A DNA stretch of 10,260 nt, from positions 1 to 10,260 of the forward strand of contig JAITPT010000065.1 in NCBI GenBank assembly GCA_031289285.1, read 5' to 3'. A program made the position numbers and the translations under genes. Source of the stretch: Puniceicoccales bacterium. GTDB lineage: Bacteria > Verrucomicrobiota > Verrucomicrobiia > Opitutales > UBA953. Positions 1-6,382 of the stretch are shown here, piece after piece (position 1 is the first letter of the stretch; every line of letters begins with the position of its first letter). The notes below the pieces were generated by a model. The model saw nothing but the letters and a program-made list of their open reading frames with translations. It searched no databases and was not told the origin of the DNA.

Positions 1-372
1 AATAATTTACCAGACTAAAAAAACTATTTGACAGGACAAATGAACAAAAGCCGCGAACGAACGAGCACGAGCACAGGTGCAAAAAAAACAAGACTCGTTG
101 ACTCCATGCCATGCAACCAACCCCCCCTCTTGAATAATTTACCAGACTAAATAAACTATTTGACAAGACAAACAAAAGCAGCGAACGAACGAGCACGAGC
201 ACGGGCGCAAAAAAAACAAGACTCGTTGATTCCATGCCATGCAACCAGCCCCCCCCCTCCATCCGGAATAATTTACCAGACTAAAAAAACTATTTGATAG
301 GACAAACGAACAAAAGCAACGAACGAACGAACACGATATCAGGTGCAGAAAAAACGAGACACGTTGACTGCA
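1..372. repeat. Three tandem repeat units of about 133 bp
   Basis: Units begin at 1, 133 and 267, so the first two are 132 and 134 bp; the third is degenerate and fades near 372. Every unit opens with AATAATTTACCAGACTAA, then nine variable bases, then TTGA(C/T)A. An A-rich stretch follows, then GAACGAACGA with nearby GCACGA words, an A-run, and (in units 1 and 2) a C-run of 7-9 just before the next unit. The window starts exactly on a unit boundary, so more copies may lie to the left. The array lies just beyond the 3' end of the MsbA-like gene (stop at 423). It contains no ORF worth calling and no CRISPR-like spacer pattern. The same 18-bp head recurs at 5849 and, inverted, at 6086, so this is a dispersed family that has also expanded in tandem. 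Confidence 0.9.
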
Positions 373-422
373 TACCCACTATCACCTTTTGGAATTATTA
401 TATCTTTAGTCGAGAAATGCTC

Positions 423-2219
423 TTATGAGGCACTTTGCCGCAAGCAGAGGTCGCGGTAGAGGGGACAGGTTTCCATCAGCGCAGAGTGGGAGCCGTCGCC
501 GACGATGCGACCTTTGTCAAAAACAAGAATGCGCGTGGCAAAACGAATAGTGCTGAAACGGTGCGCGATGACAAAGGTGGTCTTGCCCGCTGCAAGCTGC
601 TCGAAAGCCTGCTGGACAGCGGCCTCCGTCGCGGCGTCAAGCGCAGAGGTGGCTTCGTCGAGGATGAGCACAGGAGCGTTTTTGAGAAAAGCGCGGGCGA
701 TGGCGATGCGCTGGCGTTGGCCACCAGAGAGTTTGCCACCACGTTCGCCAGCAGGCGTGTCCCAGCCTTGCGGCATGGCCTCGATGAAGTCGCTGGCACC
801 AGCTTGGGCAGCAGCGCGTAAGACATCGGCGCGAGTAGCGTCGGGACGCCCAAGCAGGATGTTGTTGTAGAGGCTGTCGTCGAAGAGCACGGGGTCTTGC
901 GAAACGAGAGCGACGGCACCACGCAGGTCGGCGAGGCGTAGCTCGCGCAGGTCGGCGTCGTCGAGCCGGACGACGCCTGCGGTGGGGTCGTAGAAACGCG
1001 GCACGAGGTTGGCGAAGGTGCTTTTGCCCGCGCCACTGGGGCCGACGAGGGCGACAGTTTCGCCTGCGCGGATGCGTAGCGAGATGTCGAGCAGGACGGG
1101 TTCCGCGCCATAGGAGAAGCTGACGTTCTCGAAGGTGATTTCGCCTCGCACACGGGGCATGGCGGCGGGCTGGGGCGGGTCGGAGATGGTGACGGGTGCG
1201 GCGAGGATTTCCTCGAGACGGTTGATGGCGGCAGAGGCGGAGCGGACTTTGTTGTGGACGTTGCCGAGGCGTTTGAGCGGTTCGTAGCAAAAGAAGAGCG
1301 CGGCGATAATGCCCAGCGCGGTGTCGAGCGTGACGCCCGCGCCCGCCGCTTGGTAGATGGCAAAGGCGATGCTGCCCGCGCTGAGAAACTCGATGAGCGG
1401 CGGAAGCATTTTTTCGTATTTTACGATTTTTAACTGGGCGCGAAAAAGCTGCCGCACCTGTTCACCGAAGCGTGAGCGCTCGCGTCCTTCGAGGTTGTAG
1501 GAGCGGATTTCGCGGGGCGATTGCAGGTTCTCGGTGAGCATGGCGGAGAGACGCCCCGCGTGGGCAAGCATCTCGCCAGTGCGCTTCGCCAACTTTTTCC
1601 CGAAATGGCGCACGGGCAAAATGACCGCAGGGACGATGAGCAGCGCGAGCAAAAATCGCGCCATGCCGGGCGTCCGCAGACACTCCCAAACGACGTAGCC
1701 CGTCGCGCCAAGCAGCGTGCAGGGCTGGATGAGCAGGTCGTTGGAGATGTCCACAACGACGGTTTTGACGTGGTTGGTGTCGCCAGTAATCCGGCTGATG
1801 AGGTCGCCCGAATTGTGTTTTTTGAAAAACGAGATTTGCAATTCTTGCAGTCGCGAGAAGACCGCGACGCGCACACCTTCGAGCACGCGCACACCGGCGT
1901 AGTTGAGCAGATAGACGTTGAAAAAATGTGAGAGGGAGCGGACTGCGAAAGCGGCGGGTAGGAGTGCGACGGCAAAGAGGAGCACGTATGCGGCGGGCAC
2001 GACGAGGGGCGGCCAGTCAACGATGCCGCCCCAATCGCGGAGGAGCACGAGGTCGCCGCGCTTGCCGTCTGCGCCGAAGACGACGGGCAAGACTTTCTTC
2101 GTGAGGAAGGGCAACCCGAAGCCGCTGGCGACGCCATAGACGAGGCCGAAGGCGAGTGCGCCCAAGAAGTGCGGCAGCGCGGGGCGGAGGAATTTGCGAT
2201 ACGGGCGGAAACGGTTCAT
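423..2219 (-). CDS. MsbA-like ABC exporter, fused permease and ATPase
   Basis: A 598-residue half-transporter expected to dimerise in the inner membrane and flip lipids or another hydrophobic substrate. The N-terminal part (about 1-330) carries some six hydrophobic segments, for example near 15-40, 70-95, 165-185, 188-205, 275-295 and 300-315, with the exporter coupling region NSGDLISRITGD around 136-147. The C-terminal ATPase domain (about 355-598) is complete: Walker A GPSGAGKS at 393-400, Q-loop Q441, signature LSGGQ at 497-501, Walker B VLILDE at 517-522, D-loop SALD at 525-528 and H-loop H553. Length and order fit the MsbA/lipid exporter group, but bacterial ABCB-type exporters are hard to separate by eye, so lipid A as substrate is an inference. 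It is the last gene of the minus-strand run; the 67-bp gap from the preceding ATPase gene has no terminator. The ATG at 2219 starts directly before the first hydrophobic region, with no evident Shine-Dalgarno. Confidence 0.93.
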   Translation of the reverse strand: MNRFRPYRKFLRPALPHFLGALAFGLVYGVASGFGLPFLTKKVLPVVFGADGKRGDLVLLRDWGGIVDWPPLVVPAAYVLLFAVALLPAAFAVRSLSHFFNVYLLNYAGVRVLEGVRVAVFSRLQELQISFFKKHNSGDLISRITGDTNHVKTVVVDISNDLLIQPCTLLGATGYVVWECLRTPGMARFLLALLIVPAVILPVRHFGKKLAKRTGEMLAHAGRLSAMLTENLQSPREIRSYNLEGRERSRFGEQVRQLFRAQLKIVKYEKMLPPLIEFLSAGSIAFAIYQAAGAGVTLDTALGIIAALFFCYEPLKRLGNVHNKVRSASAAINRLEEILAAPVTISDPPQPAAMPRVRGEITFENVSFSYGAEPVLLDISLRIRAGETVALVGPSGAGKSTFANLVPRFYDPTAGVVRLDDADLRELRLADLRGAVALVSQDPVLFDDSLYNNILLGRPDATRADVLRAAAQAGASDFIEAMPQGWDTPAGERGGKLSGGQRQRIAIARAFLKNAPVLILDEATSALDAATEAAVQQAFEQLAAGKTTFVIAHRFSTIRFATRILVFDKGRIVGDGSHSALMETCPLYRDLCLRQSAS

Positions 2220-2286
2220 GCGCGGCGGTTGGCGATTTGGCGGTTAACGGCTTGGTGATTTTGGCGGGTTGGCGGGCGGGCGGGTT

Positions 2287-2994
2287 TCAGGATTTGAGGC
2301 GACCGTCTTCAAGTTCGAGGATGCGGTGGGCGATGTCGAGGATGCGGTTGTCGTGCGTGACGAGGACGATGGTGACGCCGTCTTCGCGGGCGAGACTTTG
2401 CAGCAGGCTGACTATCTCGCGCCCCGTGTGTTTGTCGAGCGAGGCGGTCGGCTCGTCCGCCAACACGATGCGCGGACGCCCCGCGAGGGCGCGGGCAATG
2501 GCGACGCGCTGGTTTTGGCCACCGGAGAGGTGCGCGGGGTGTTTGCGGACATGCTCCGAAAGCCCCACACGCGCCAGCATCGCCAACGCCGCCGCCCGCG
2601 AGCTTGCCGCCGTCTGCGCGGGGTCGTGCGAGAGGGGCATTTGCACGTTTTGGCAAACGGTGAGCGATTTGAGCAGGTGGTGCGATTGGAAGATAAAGCC
2701 GATGCCGCGCCGCGTCTCCACAAGCTCGCGGGGCTTCGCGTCGCGCAACTCGTGGCCGTTGACGCACAACGTCCCGCTCTGCACGGCACGCTGCGCACCT
2801 ATGAGTTTTAGCAAAGTAGATTTGCCAGAGCCGGACGGGCCAGTGACGAGCACGATTTCTCCTGCGGCGATGTCGAGCGAGACGTCGCGCAGCACTTGAT
2901 TGCGCCCGTCGCCCTCCTCAAACCAGTAGCTGAGATTTCGGGCGGAGATGACGGGGGCGGCGTCCGGTGTCGCGGCGATGTCGGCGGTGCTCAT
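2287..2994 (-). CDS. DevA/LolD-type ABC transporter ATP-binding protein
   Basis: A 235-residue stand-alone ABC ATPase. Walker A is GPSGSGKS at 52-59, Q-loop Q103, signature LSGGQ at 156-160, Walker B RIVLADE at 175-181 and H-loop H214 in THDNRILDIAHRILELEDGR. The stretches HHLLKSLTVCQNVQM and THDNRILDIA are typical of the DevA branch of the MacB/LolD superfamily. Members of that superfamily power FtsX-like permeases in lipoprotein release or adaptor-linked export. No FtsX/DevC-type permease or membrane-fusion partner lies beside it in this window: upstream is RNase PH, 22 bp away, and downstream is the MsbA-like exporter. The partner must be encoded elsewhere or lie outside the window. The tight spacing to rph suggests one transcript. 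FtsE or LolD are alternative names; the ABC assignment itself is secure. Confidence 0.93.
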   Translation of the reverse strand: MSTADIAATPDAAPVISARNLSYWFEEGDGRNQVLRDVSLDIAAGEIVLVTGPSGSGKSTLLKLIGAQRAVQSGTLCVNGHELRDAKPRELVETRRGIGFIFQSHHLLKSLTVCQNVQMPLSHDPAQTAASSRAAALAMLARVGLSEHVRKHPAHLSGGQNQRVAIARALAGRPRIVLADEPTASLDKHTGREIVSLLQSLAREDGVTIVLVTHDNRILDIAHRILELEDGRLKS

Positions 2995-3016
2995 GGCGGG
3001 CGGCGGCGGCGGGCGG

Positions 3017-3748
3017 TTATTTCCCGCTCAAGACAGTTTGCTGCGCTTCAAAAATCGTTTGCAGGCCGTCTTTGGCGAGGGCGAGCATGGCTTGCAGGTC
3101 GTCTGCGCCGAAGGTCGCTTCCTCGCCGGAGCTTTGCACTTCGACGAATTTTCCAGAGCCGGTCATCACGATGTTGGCGTCCACCGAGGCGTCTTTGTCC
3201 TCGATGTAACACAAGTCGAGCACGGGCGCGTCTTGGTAAATGCCGACGCTGACGGCGGCGACGCTGTCGGTGAACGGCGTCTCTTTGATTTTCCCCGCAG
3301 CGATGAGTTTTTTCACCGCAAGCTGCGCGGCGACGTAAGCACCGCTGATGGACGCCGTGCGTGTGCCGCCGTCGGCCTGTAGCACATCGCAGTCAACCCA
3401 GAGCGTGTAGCCGTCAATTTTTGAGAGGTCGAGGACGGCGCGGAGTGCCCGCCCGATGAGGCGTTGGATTTCGACCGTGCGCCCGTCAAGCCGCCCCTTG
3501 GCGATGTCGCGCTGTTTGCGCTCCAAAGTGGAGTAGGGCAGGAGCGAGTATTCGGCGGTTAGCCAGCCGCCCTTGACGCCTTGCATCTTCATCCACGTAG
3601 GCACTTTTGCCTCAAGAGAAGCGGCGCAAATGACCTGTGTCGCGCCAAAAGAAACGAGGACGGAACCTGCGGCGTTGGGCGCAATTCCGGGCTGGAAATT
3701 GACAGGGCGAAGCTGGTTGGCCTCGCGGTTGTCGGGACGGATTAGCAT
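3017..3748 (-). CDS. rph: Ribonuclease PH
   Basis: A phosphorolytic 3'-5' exoribonuclease that trims tRNA 3' ends and contributes to rRNA decay, normally as a hexamer in the cytoplasm. The 243-residue product matches the usual family length. The N-terminus MLIRPDNREANQLRPV corresponds to the family's RPDGRxxxQLRPV opening. The basic stretch GRLDGRTVEIQRLIGRALR lies at about 85-103, the phosphate-binding GGTR at 127-130, and the conserved acidic motif LDLCYIED at 177-184, supplying the expected aspartates D178 and D184. The frame stays open upstream to a Met at 3907, but that extension has no family resemblance and would overlap the divergent lipoprotein gene, so the ATG at 3748 is chosen. It heads a minus-strand run with two ABC genes. 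No rdgB/ham1 gene, a common rph partner, is seen. Confidence 0.96.
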   Translation of the reverse strand: MLIRPDNREANQLRPVNFQPGIAPNAAGSVLVSFGATQVICAASLEAKVPTWMKMQGVKGGWLTAEYSLLPYSTLERKQRDIAKGRLDGRTVEIQRLIGRALRAVLDLSKIDGYTLWVDCDVLQADGGTRTASISGAYVAAQLAVKKLIAAGKIKETPFTDSVAAVSVGIYQDAPVLDLCYIEDKDASVDANIVMTGSGKFVEVQSSGEEATFGADDLQAMLALAKDGLQTIFEAQQTVLSGK

Positions 3749-3833
3749 GGCGGCGGAGGCTGCCCGAAAAGGCGAGCGCGGCGAGAACAAAACGGCTTGC
3801 GCGGGCACCGCCACTACGCCATTTTCTCCCGCC

Positions 3834-5243
3834 ATGAAACGCTCACCTCTTGCCTTTCTGTTGCCGCTGGTTGCGCTCTCCGCCACGACGTTTCTCGCCG
3901 GATGCAAAAAGACCGAAACCTCGTATTACTACGGCGGACTGCTGAACGCCAGCCACGCCGATAAAAAAGTGCTGGAACTCTACGTGCCCGTTGACAACAA
4001 GCTCGTGCTCCGAACCGCTTGCATAGACGTCAATGGCGACAAGATATTCGACTACACCGTCAACTTCGCCGACAACGGTGAAATCTCGGACATAGACATG
4101 ACGGGTGCCGCCGAACGTTTGGAACGCTCGATAGCGGTTGAAGGGTTTGAGCAGCCGACACGCCCGCCGACATTCGGTGCGTCCCCTGCCCTGCTCGGCG
4201 TCGTTGAGGCGGCGCAGACAACGCCCGGCCAACCCACGCTGGCGGAGCTTTACGGCAACAACCCAGAGGTCAGCCAAACGCGGGCATGGCAACTCGCCGT
4301 CGCGCTACGCAACGCGCCCACCGCGCTCCTGCCGGAAATCATCAGAAAGGCCGACTACTCGCTGCGCAACGGCAACAACTCGCGGGTCGGGCAATCGGCG
4401 TTTATCCTCGCGGGCTGCGGCCCAGCGGGCGTCAAGCAACTCGCCATCGTCCTCGGAGCCGCCGCAAAAGACCGGCGCGACGCGCAGATAAAAGCCGAGA
4501 CAGGCAGAAACACGACCACAGGCGAATTTACCACTGAGGCGAAGTTTTTCCATGCGCGCGCCAACACGCTCGAACGGGTTTCGGAGAAAATCGCCGTAGC
4601 ACTCCTGAGCACAAAAACCTCGATACTCCCGATTTTTACCGAGCTTGTGTATGCGTTGAAATTGAACGAATCGGGCAACGTGCAGCACAACATTTTCAAG
4701 GCAATTGAGGCGGAGGCGCGGCGGAACCCGCTTGAGATGAAGCGTCGCCTCCATGAATTGCGCGAAATCGCCCCCGGCAAAGGCGTGGTGTTTGCGGACG
4801 CGGTGGAGAACATATACGACATCGCACAGCTTTTAGAAAGTTACTCGCTGGAGGTAACGAAGGTGCCGATTCAAGACCCCATCAATGAAAGAATTCTTGA
4901 GACAAACAGGCGTGTCATGGAAAAAAGTGCAACCCTCCTTGACGACGGGCGCAGCGGGGCACCGCGGCAATCTTTCACACCAGCAACTCTCCCGACATCC
5001 ACCACGCTCTTCCCGACCCCGCCGCCACCACCTCCGCCGCCGCCCCCAAATGCGGCGCCCGTTCGTGCGACATACCCCACGCCTTTTTCCGCCCCGCCCC
5101 CCCCCCCGCCCGCCACTGGCGGAGCGAGCGCCCCCCCCGCCGGCACACCCAATACCGGCCTGCCCAATGCTCTGCCGCCGCCCGTGAAAGACACCCCGCC
5201 GCCCAAACCGCCCACAAGTGCCCCCCTGCCGGGTGTGCGCTGA
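3834..5243 (+). CDS. Proline-rich lipoprotein of unknown function
   Basis: A 469-residue protein I do not recognise as a named family. The N-terminus has positive charges (MKR), a hydrophobic core and a lipobox LAGC, with the lipidated cysteine expected at residue 24, so it should be membrane-anchored on the periplasmic side. Residues about 45-90 contain DVNGDKIFDYTVNFADNGE, which resembles a short Asp-rich calcium-binding loop, though this is not proven. Residues about 130-370 look helical, with no motif I can name. From about 385 the chain becomes low-complexity: ten consecutive prolines at 396-405, six more at 421-426 and many PP pairs to the C-terminus, probably a wall- or periplasm-spanning linker needing EF-P for translation. 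The frame is open upstream to 3573, but that part is antisense to rph and lacks a signal; the ATG at 3834 gives the perfect lipoprotein signal. No clear terminator follows. Confidence 0.85.
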   Translation: MKRSPLAFLLPLVALSATTFLAGCKKTETSYYYGGLLNASHADKKVLELYVPVDNKLVLRTACIDVNGDKIFDYTVNFADNGEISDIDMTGAAERLERSIAVEGFEQPTRPPTFGASPALLGVVEAAQTTPGQPTLAELYGNNPEVSQTRAWQLAVALRNAPTALLPEIIRKADYSLRNGNNSRVGQSAFILAGCGPAGVKQLAIVLGAAAKDRRDAQIKAETGRNTTTGEFTTEAKFFHARANTLERVSEKIAVALLSTKTSILPIFTELVYALKLNESGNVQHNIFKAIEAEARRNPLEMKRRLHELREIAPGKGVVFADAVENIYDIAQLLESYSLEVTKVPIQDPINERILETNRRVMEKSATLLDDGRSGAPRQSFTPATLPTSTTLFPTPPPPPPPPPPNAAPVRATYPTPFSAPPPPPPATGGASAPPAGTPNTGLPNALPPPVKDTPPPKPPTSAPLPGVR

Positions 5244-5423
5244 GCACAGAAAAACCGAAGGAAATCTGCCTCGTGCCACAATCGTCCCATCGCGTCGGAA
5301 GTCCTCGCGAAAGCTCTCTGGTGATCGCATCACGCCCCCCAACGGGGTTGCCCAGCTGCGTTGCAATGGGCTAATGTCCGCGAGGTTGGGCAAAAACTGT
5401 TGGTGTTTTGGTGTGACGGCGGC

Positions 5424-5510
5424 ACTGGGAACGCTGGCACCCCGTCGGCCCGAAGCATCGCCGCAGGCACCGGCAGCAGTGGCAGCCGACGAGACACCGA
5501 CGTTCCCAGT
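5424..5510. repeat. 87-bp palindromic REP-like sequence
   Basis: The ends ACTGGGAACG (5424-5433) and CGTTCCCAGT (5501-5510) are perfect inverted copies. The pairing extends at equal spacing inward to GTCGGC and GCCGAC, about 20 of 26 positions per arm. The loop is rich in GCC/GGC. It could fold into a hairpin if transcribed from either convergent neighbour, but it lacks a T-run and so is not an intrinsic terminator. Confidence 0.6.
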
Positions 5511-5511
5511 T

Positions 5512-5687
5512 GGGTTACCCTAAAAACGGCAGTTAATGCGGGTGGTTTTGCGCAATCTTTTGGACGTCTGCGGCTTGCGCTTTCCGCTCCATGCACCACA
5601 AGGTGCGCGGCGGGAAAGCGCAAACCGCATCCGCCTCAAAATCTTGCGCAAACCCTTCCTGCTGAACTGCCGTTCTTAGGGTAACCC
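5512..5687. repeat. 176-bp long imperfect hairpin
   Basis: The two arms of about 86 bp (5512-5597 and 5602-5687) are inverted copies at roughly three quarters identity, meeting at a loop of only four bases between GCACC and GGTGC. The best preserved parts are the ends, GGGTTACCCTAA(A/G)AACGGCAGTT, and the inner blocks TTTGCGCAA and TTGCGCTTTCC. Such a long near-continuous hairpin is typical of palindromic REP/MITE sequences. As RNA it would form an extended duplex between the two convergent genes. Confidence 0.75.
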
Positions 5688-5848
5688 CGTTGGGGTTGAG
5701 ATGCGACAACCCCCATCTTTCCGTGCATCCCACTATGGGACAACTGTGATCTCATTCGACTACGAGCACGGCAAATGGGCCAAATGCCTACTGCATTGCA
5801 ACTGCTTGATTTTCCGCATATTTATGCAACAATGCTTCATTCCCTCTA

Positions 5849-6086
5849 AATAATTAACCAGGCTAATATTTTTGTTTGACATGCTGCGGCAGGTTGGCAT
5901 TTTACTGTAACCCAGAGTGCCAAGTCTGCTTGTAGCGCAGCGGTTCGGCGGTTCTCCCTATGAGGAGAATGCGTAGTGCATGGTCGGTGTGTGTGGCACG
6001 GGTATCTCGCCTGTGTCGTGCGCGGTGTAGCCGTGCCCCTCCGTGCCCATGCATGTCAAGTGGTTTATTTAGCCTGGTAAATTATT
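5849..6086. mobile_element. 238-bp element with inverted ends, MITE-like
   Basis: The left end is AATAATTAACCAGGCTAA, nine bases, TTGACATGC (5849-5884). The right end, read on the opposite strand, is AATAATTTACCAGGCTAA, nine bases, TTGACATGC (6086-6051). The 18-bp ends differ at one base and the following 9-mers are identical at identical spacing. Inside are hairpins TTCTCC/GGAGAA (5952-5969) and GGCACGGG/CCTGTGTC with G-T wobbles (5995-6017). No protein is encoded. The same head sequence starts each tandem unit at 1-372, so this is one dispersed family. No target-site duplication is obvious. Confidence 0.55.
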
Positions 6087-6113
6087 CCCCCAAAGTGCCG
6101 TCCCCCTCCGTGT

Positions 6114-6126
6114 GGGGGGGGGGGGG
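6114..6126. repeat. Homopolymer run of 13 G
   Basis: Thirteen consecutive G, preceded by a C-rich stretch (CCCCCTCCG at about 6102-6110) that could pair with part of it. It lies outside any gene. The tract is prone to length change by slippage and to sequencing error, so its exact length should be treated as uncertain. Confidence 0.9.
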
Positions 6127-6263
6127 TAAGGCCGCCACACATGCCGTCCAGTCGCACTATGGTGTGCAGCGGGCAAAGCGAGGGACGCGGGAATGAGTGC
6201 CGACACCACGTTTGCAGATGCTGCAACCGCATGGCTACCAGTGCCTTCCGCGACGACTGCCCC

Positions 6264-6321
6264 GCAGACTGCTAAGCCTACTTGGAGCACCGAACACCGC
6301 GAAGCAGACTTAGCAGTCTGC
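6264..6321. repeat. Inverted repeat with hairpin behind the MFS gene
   Basis: GCAGACTGCTAAG (6264-6276) and CTTAGCAGTCTGC (6309-6321) are perfect 13-bp inverted copies; with two mismatches the match extends to about 20 bp. The right copy alone also folds: GCAGACT and AGTCTGC around the tetraloop TAGC (6304-6321). It lies 62-119 bp past the stop of the minus-strand transporter and could act as a 3' hairpin there, but no T-run follows on that strand. A dispersed intergenic repeat is equally likely. Confidence 0.65.
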
Positions 6322-6382
6322 AATGCGGTGTCTTCCGCCACTTTGAACCCTAATTCCGCTTTGAATGCCACTGCACTCACAC

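Larger units (their letters stand above)
5337..5695. mobile_element. 359-bp nested inverted-repeat element, MITE-like
   Basis: The outer ends are CCCCAACGGGGTTGCCC (5337-5353) and, on the opposite strand, CCCCAACGGGGTTACCC (5695-5679), identical at 16 of 17 positions. A related motif, TTGGGTTACCCTAA, lies internally near 5510-5523. The interior holds two further palindromes, 5424-5510 and 5512-5687. No transposase is encoded. The symmetric ends without coding capacity fit a non-autonomous element or composite REP-type cluster moved by an enzyme elsewhere. I see no convincing target duplication beside it, so mobility is inferred rather than shown. Confidence 0.5.
5244..6382. other. Gene-free repeat-rich intergenic region
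   Basis: This 1.14-kb stretch lies between the ends of two convergent genes, the plus-strand lipoprotein and the minus-strand MFS transporter. No reading frame here has a recognisable domain, start context or sensible composition; the longest are Ala/Pro/Arg-rich shadows of repeats. Its identifiable contents are listed separately: a nested inverted-repeat element (5337-5695), a MITE-like element (5849-6086), a G13 run (6114-6126) and an inverted repeat with a hairpin (6264-6321). The piece 5696-5848 is AT-richer at its right end and shows nothing beyond a small hairpin, TCCCA/TGGGA near 5729. Confidence 0.8.

Noticed and set aside
28..300. Promoters at the TTGACA-like words of the tandem repeats
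   Set aside because: No -10-like sequence lies 15-19 bases downstream in any of the three units, and no gene follows on that strand.
1..372. CRISPR array
   Set aside because: The unit is about 133 bp and the whole unit is repeated, with no short repeat/unique spacer alternation and no cas gene nearby.
2156..2899. A 247-residue plus-strand frame opposite the ABC ATPase
   Set aside because: It is entirely antisense to a gene with complete ABC motifs and has the Arg/Ser-rich composition of a shadow frame.
3573..3833. N-terminal extension of the lipoprotein
   Set aside because: It would be antisense to rph and would bury the lipoprotein signal sequence; the ATG at 3834 gives a textbook lipobox.
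5905..5985. A tRNA-like sequence (TAGCGCAGCGGTT followed by the TTCTCC/GGAGAA hairpin)
   Set aside because: The hairpin loop is six bases rather than seven, there is no T-arm GGTTC at the right distance, and no acceptor stem closes it.
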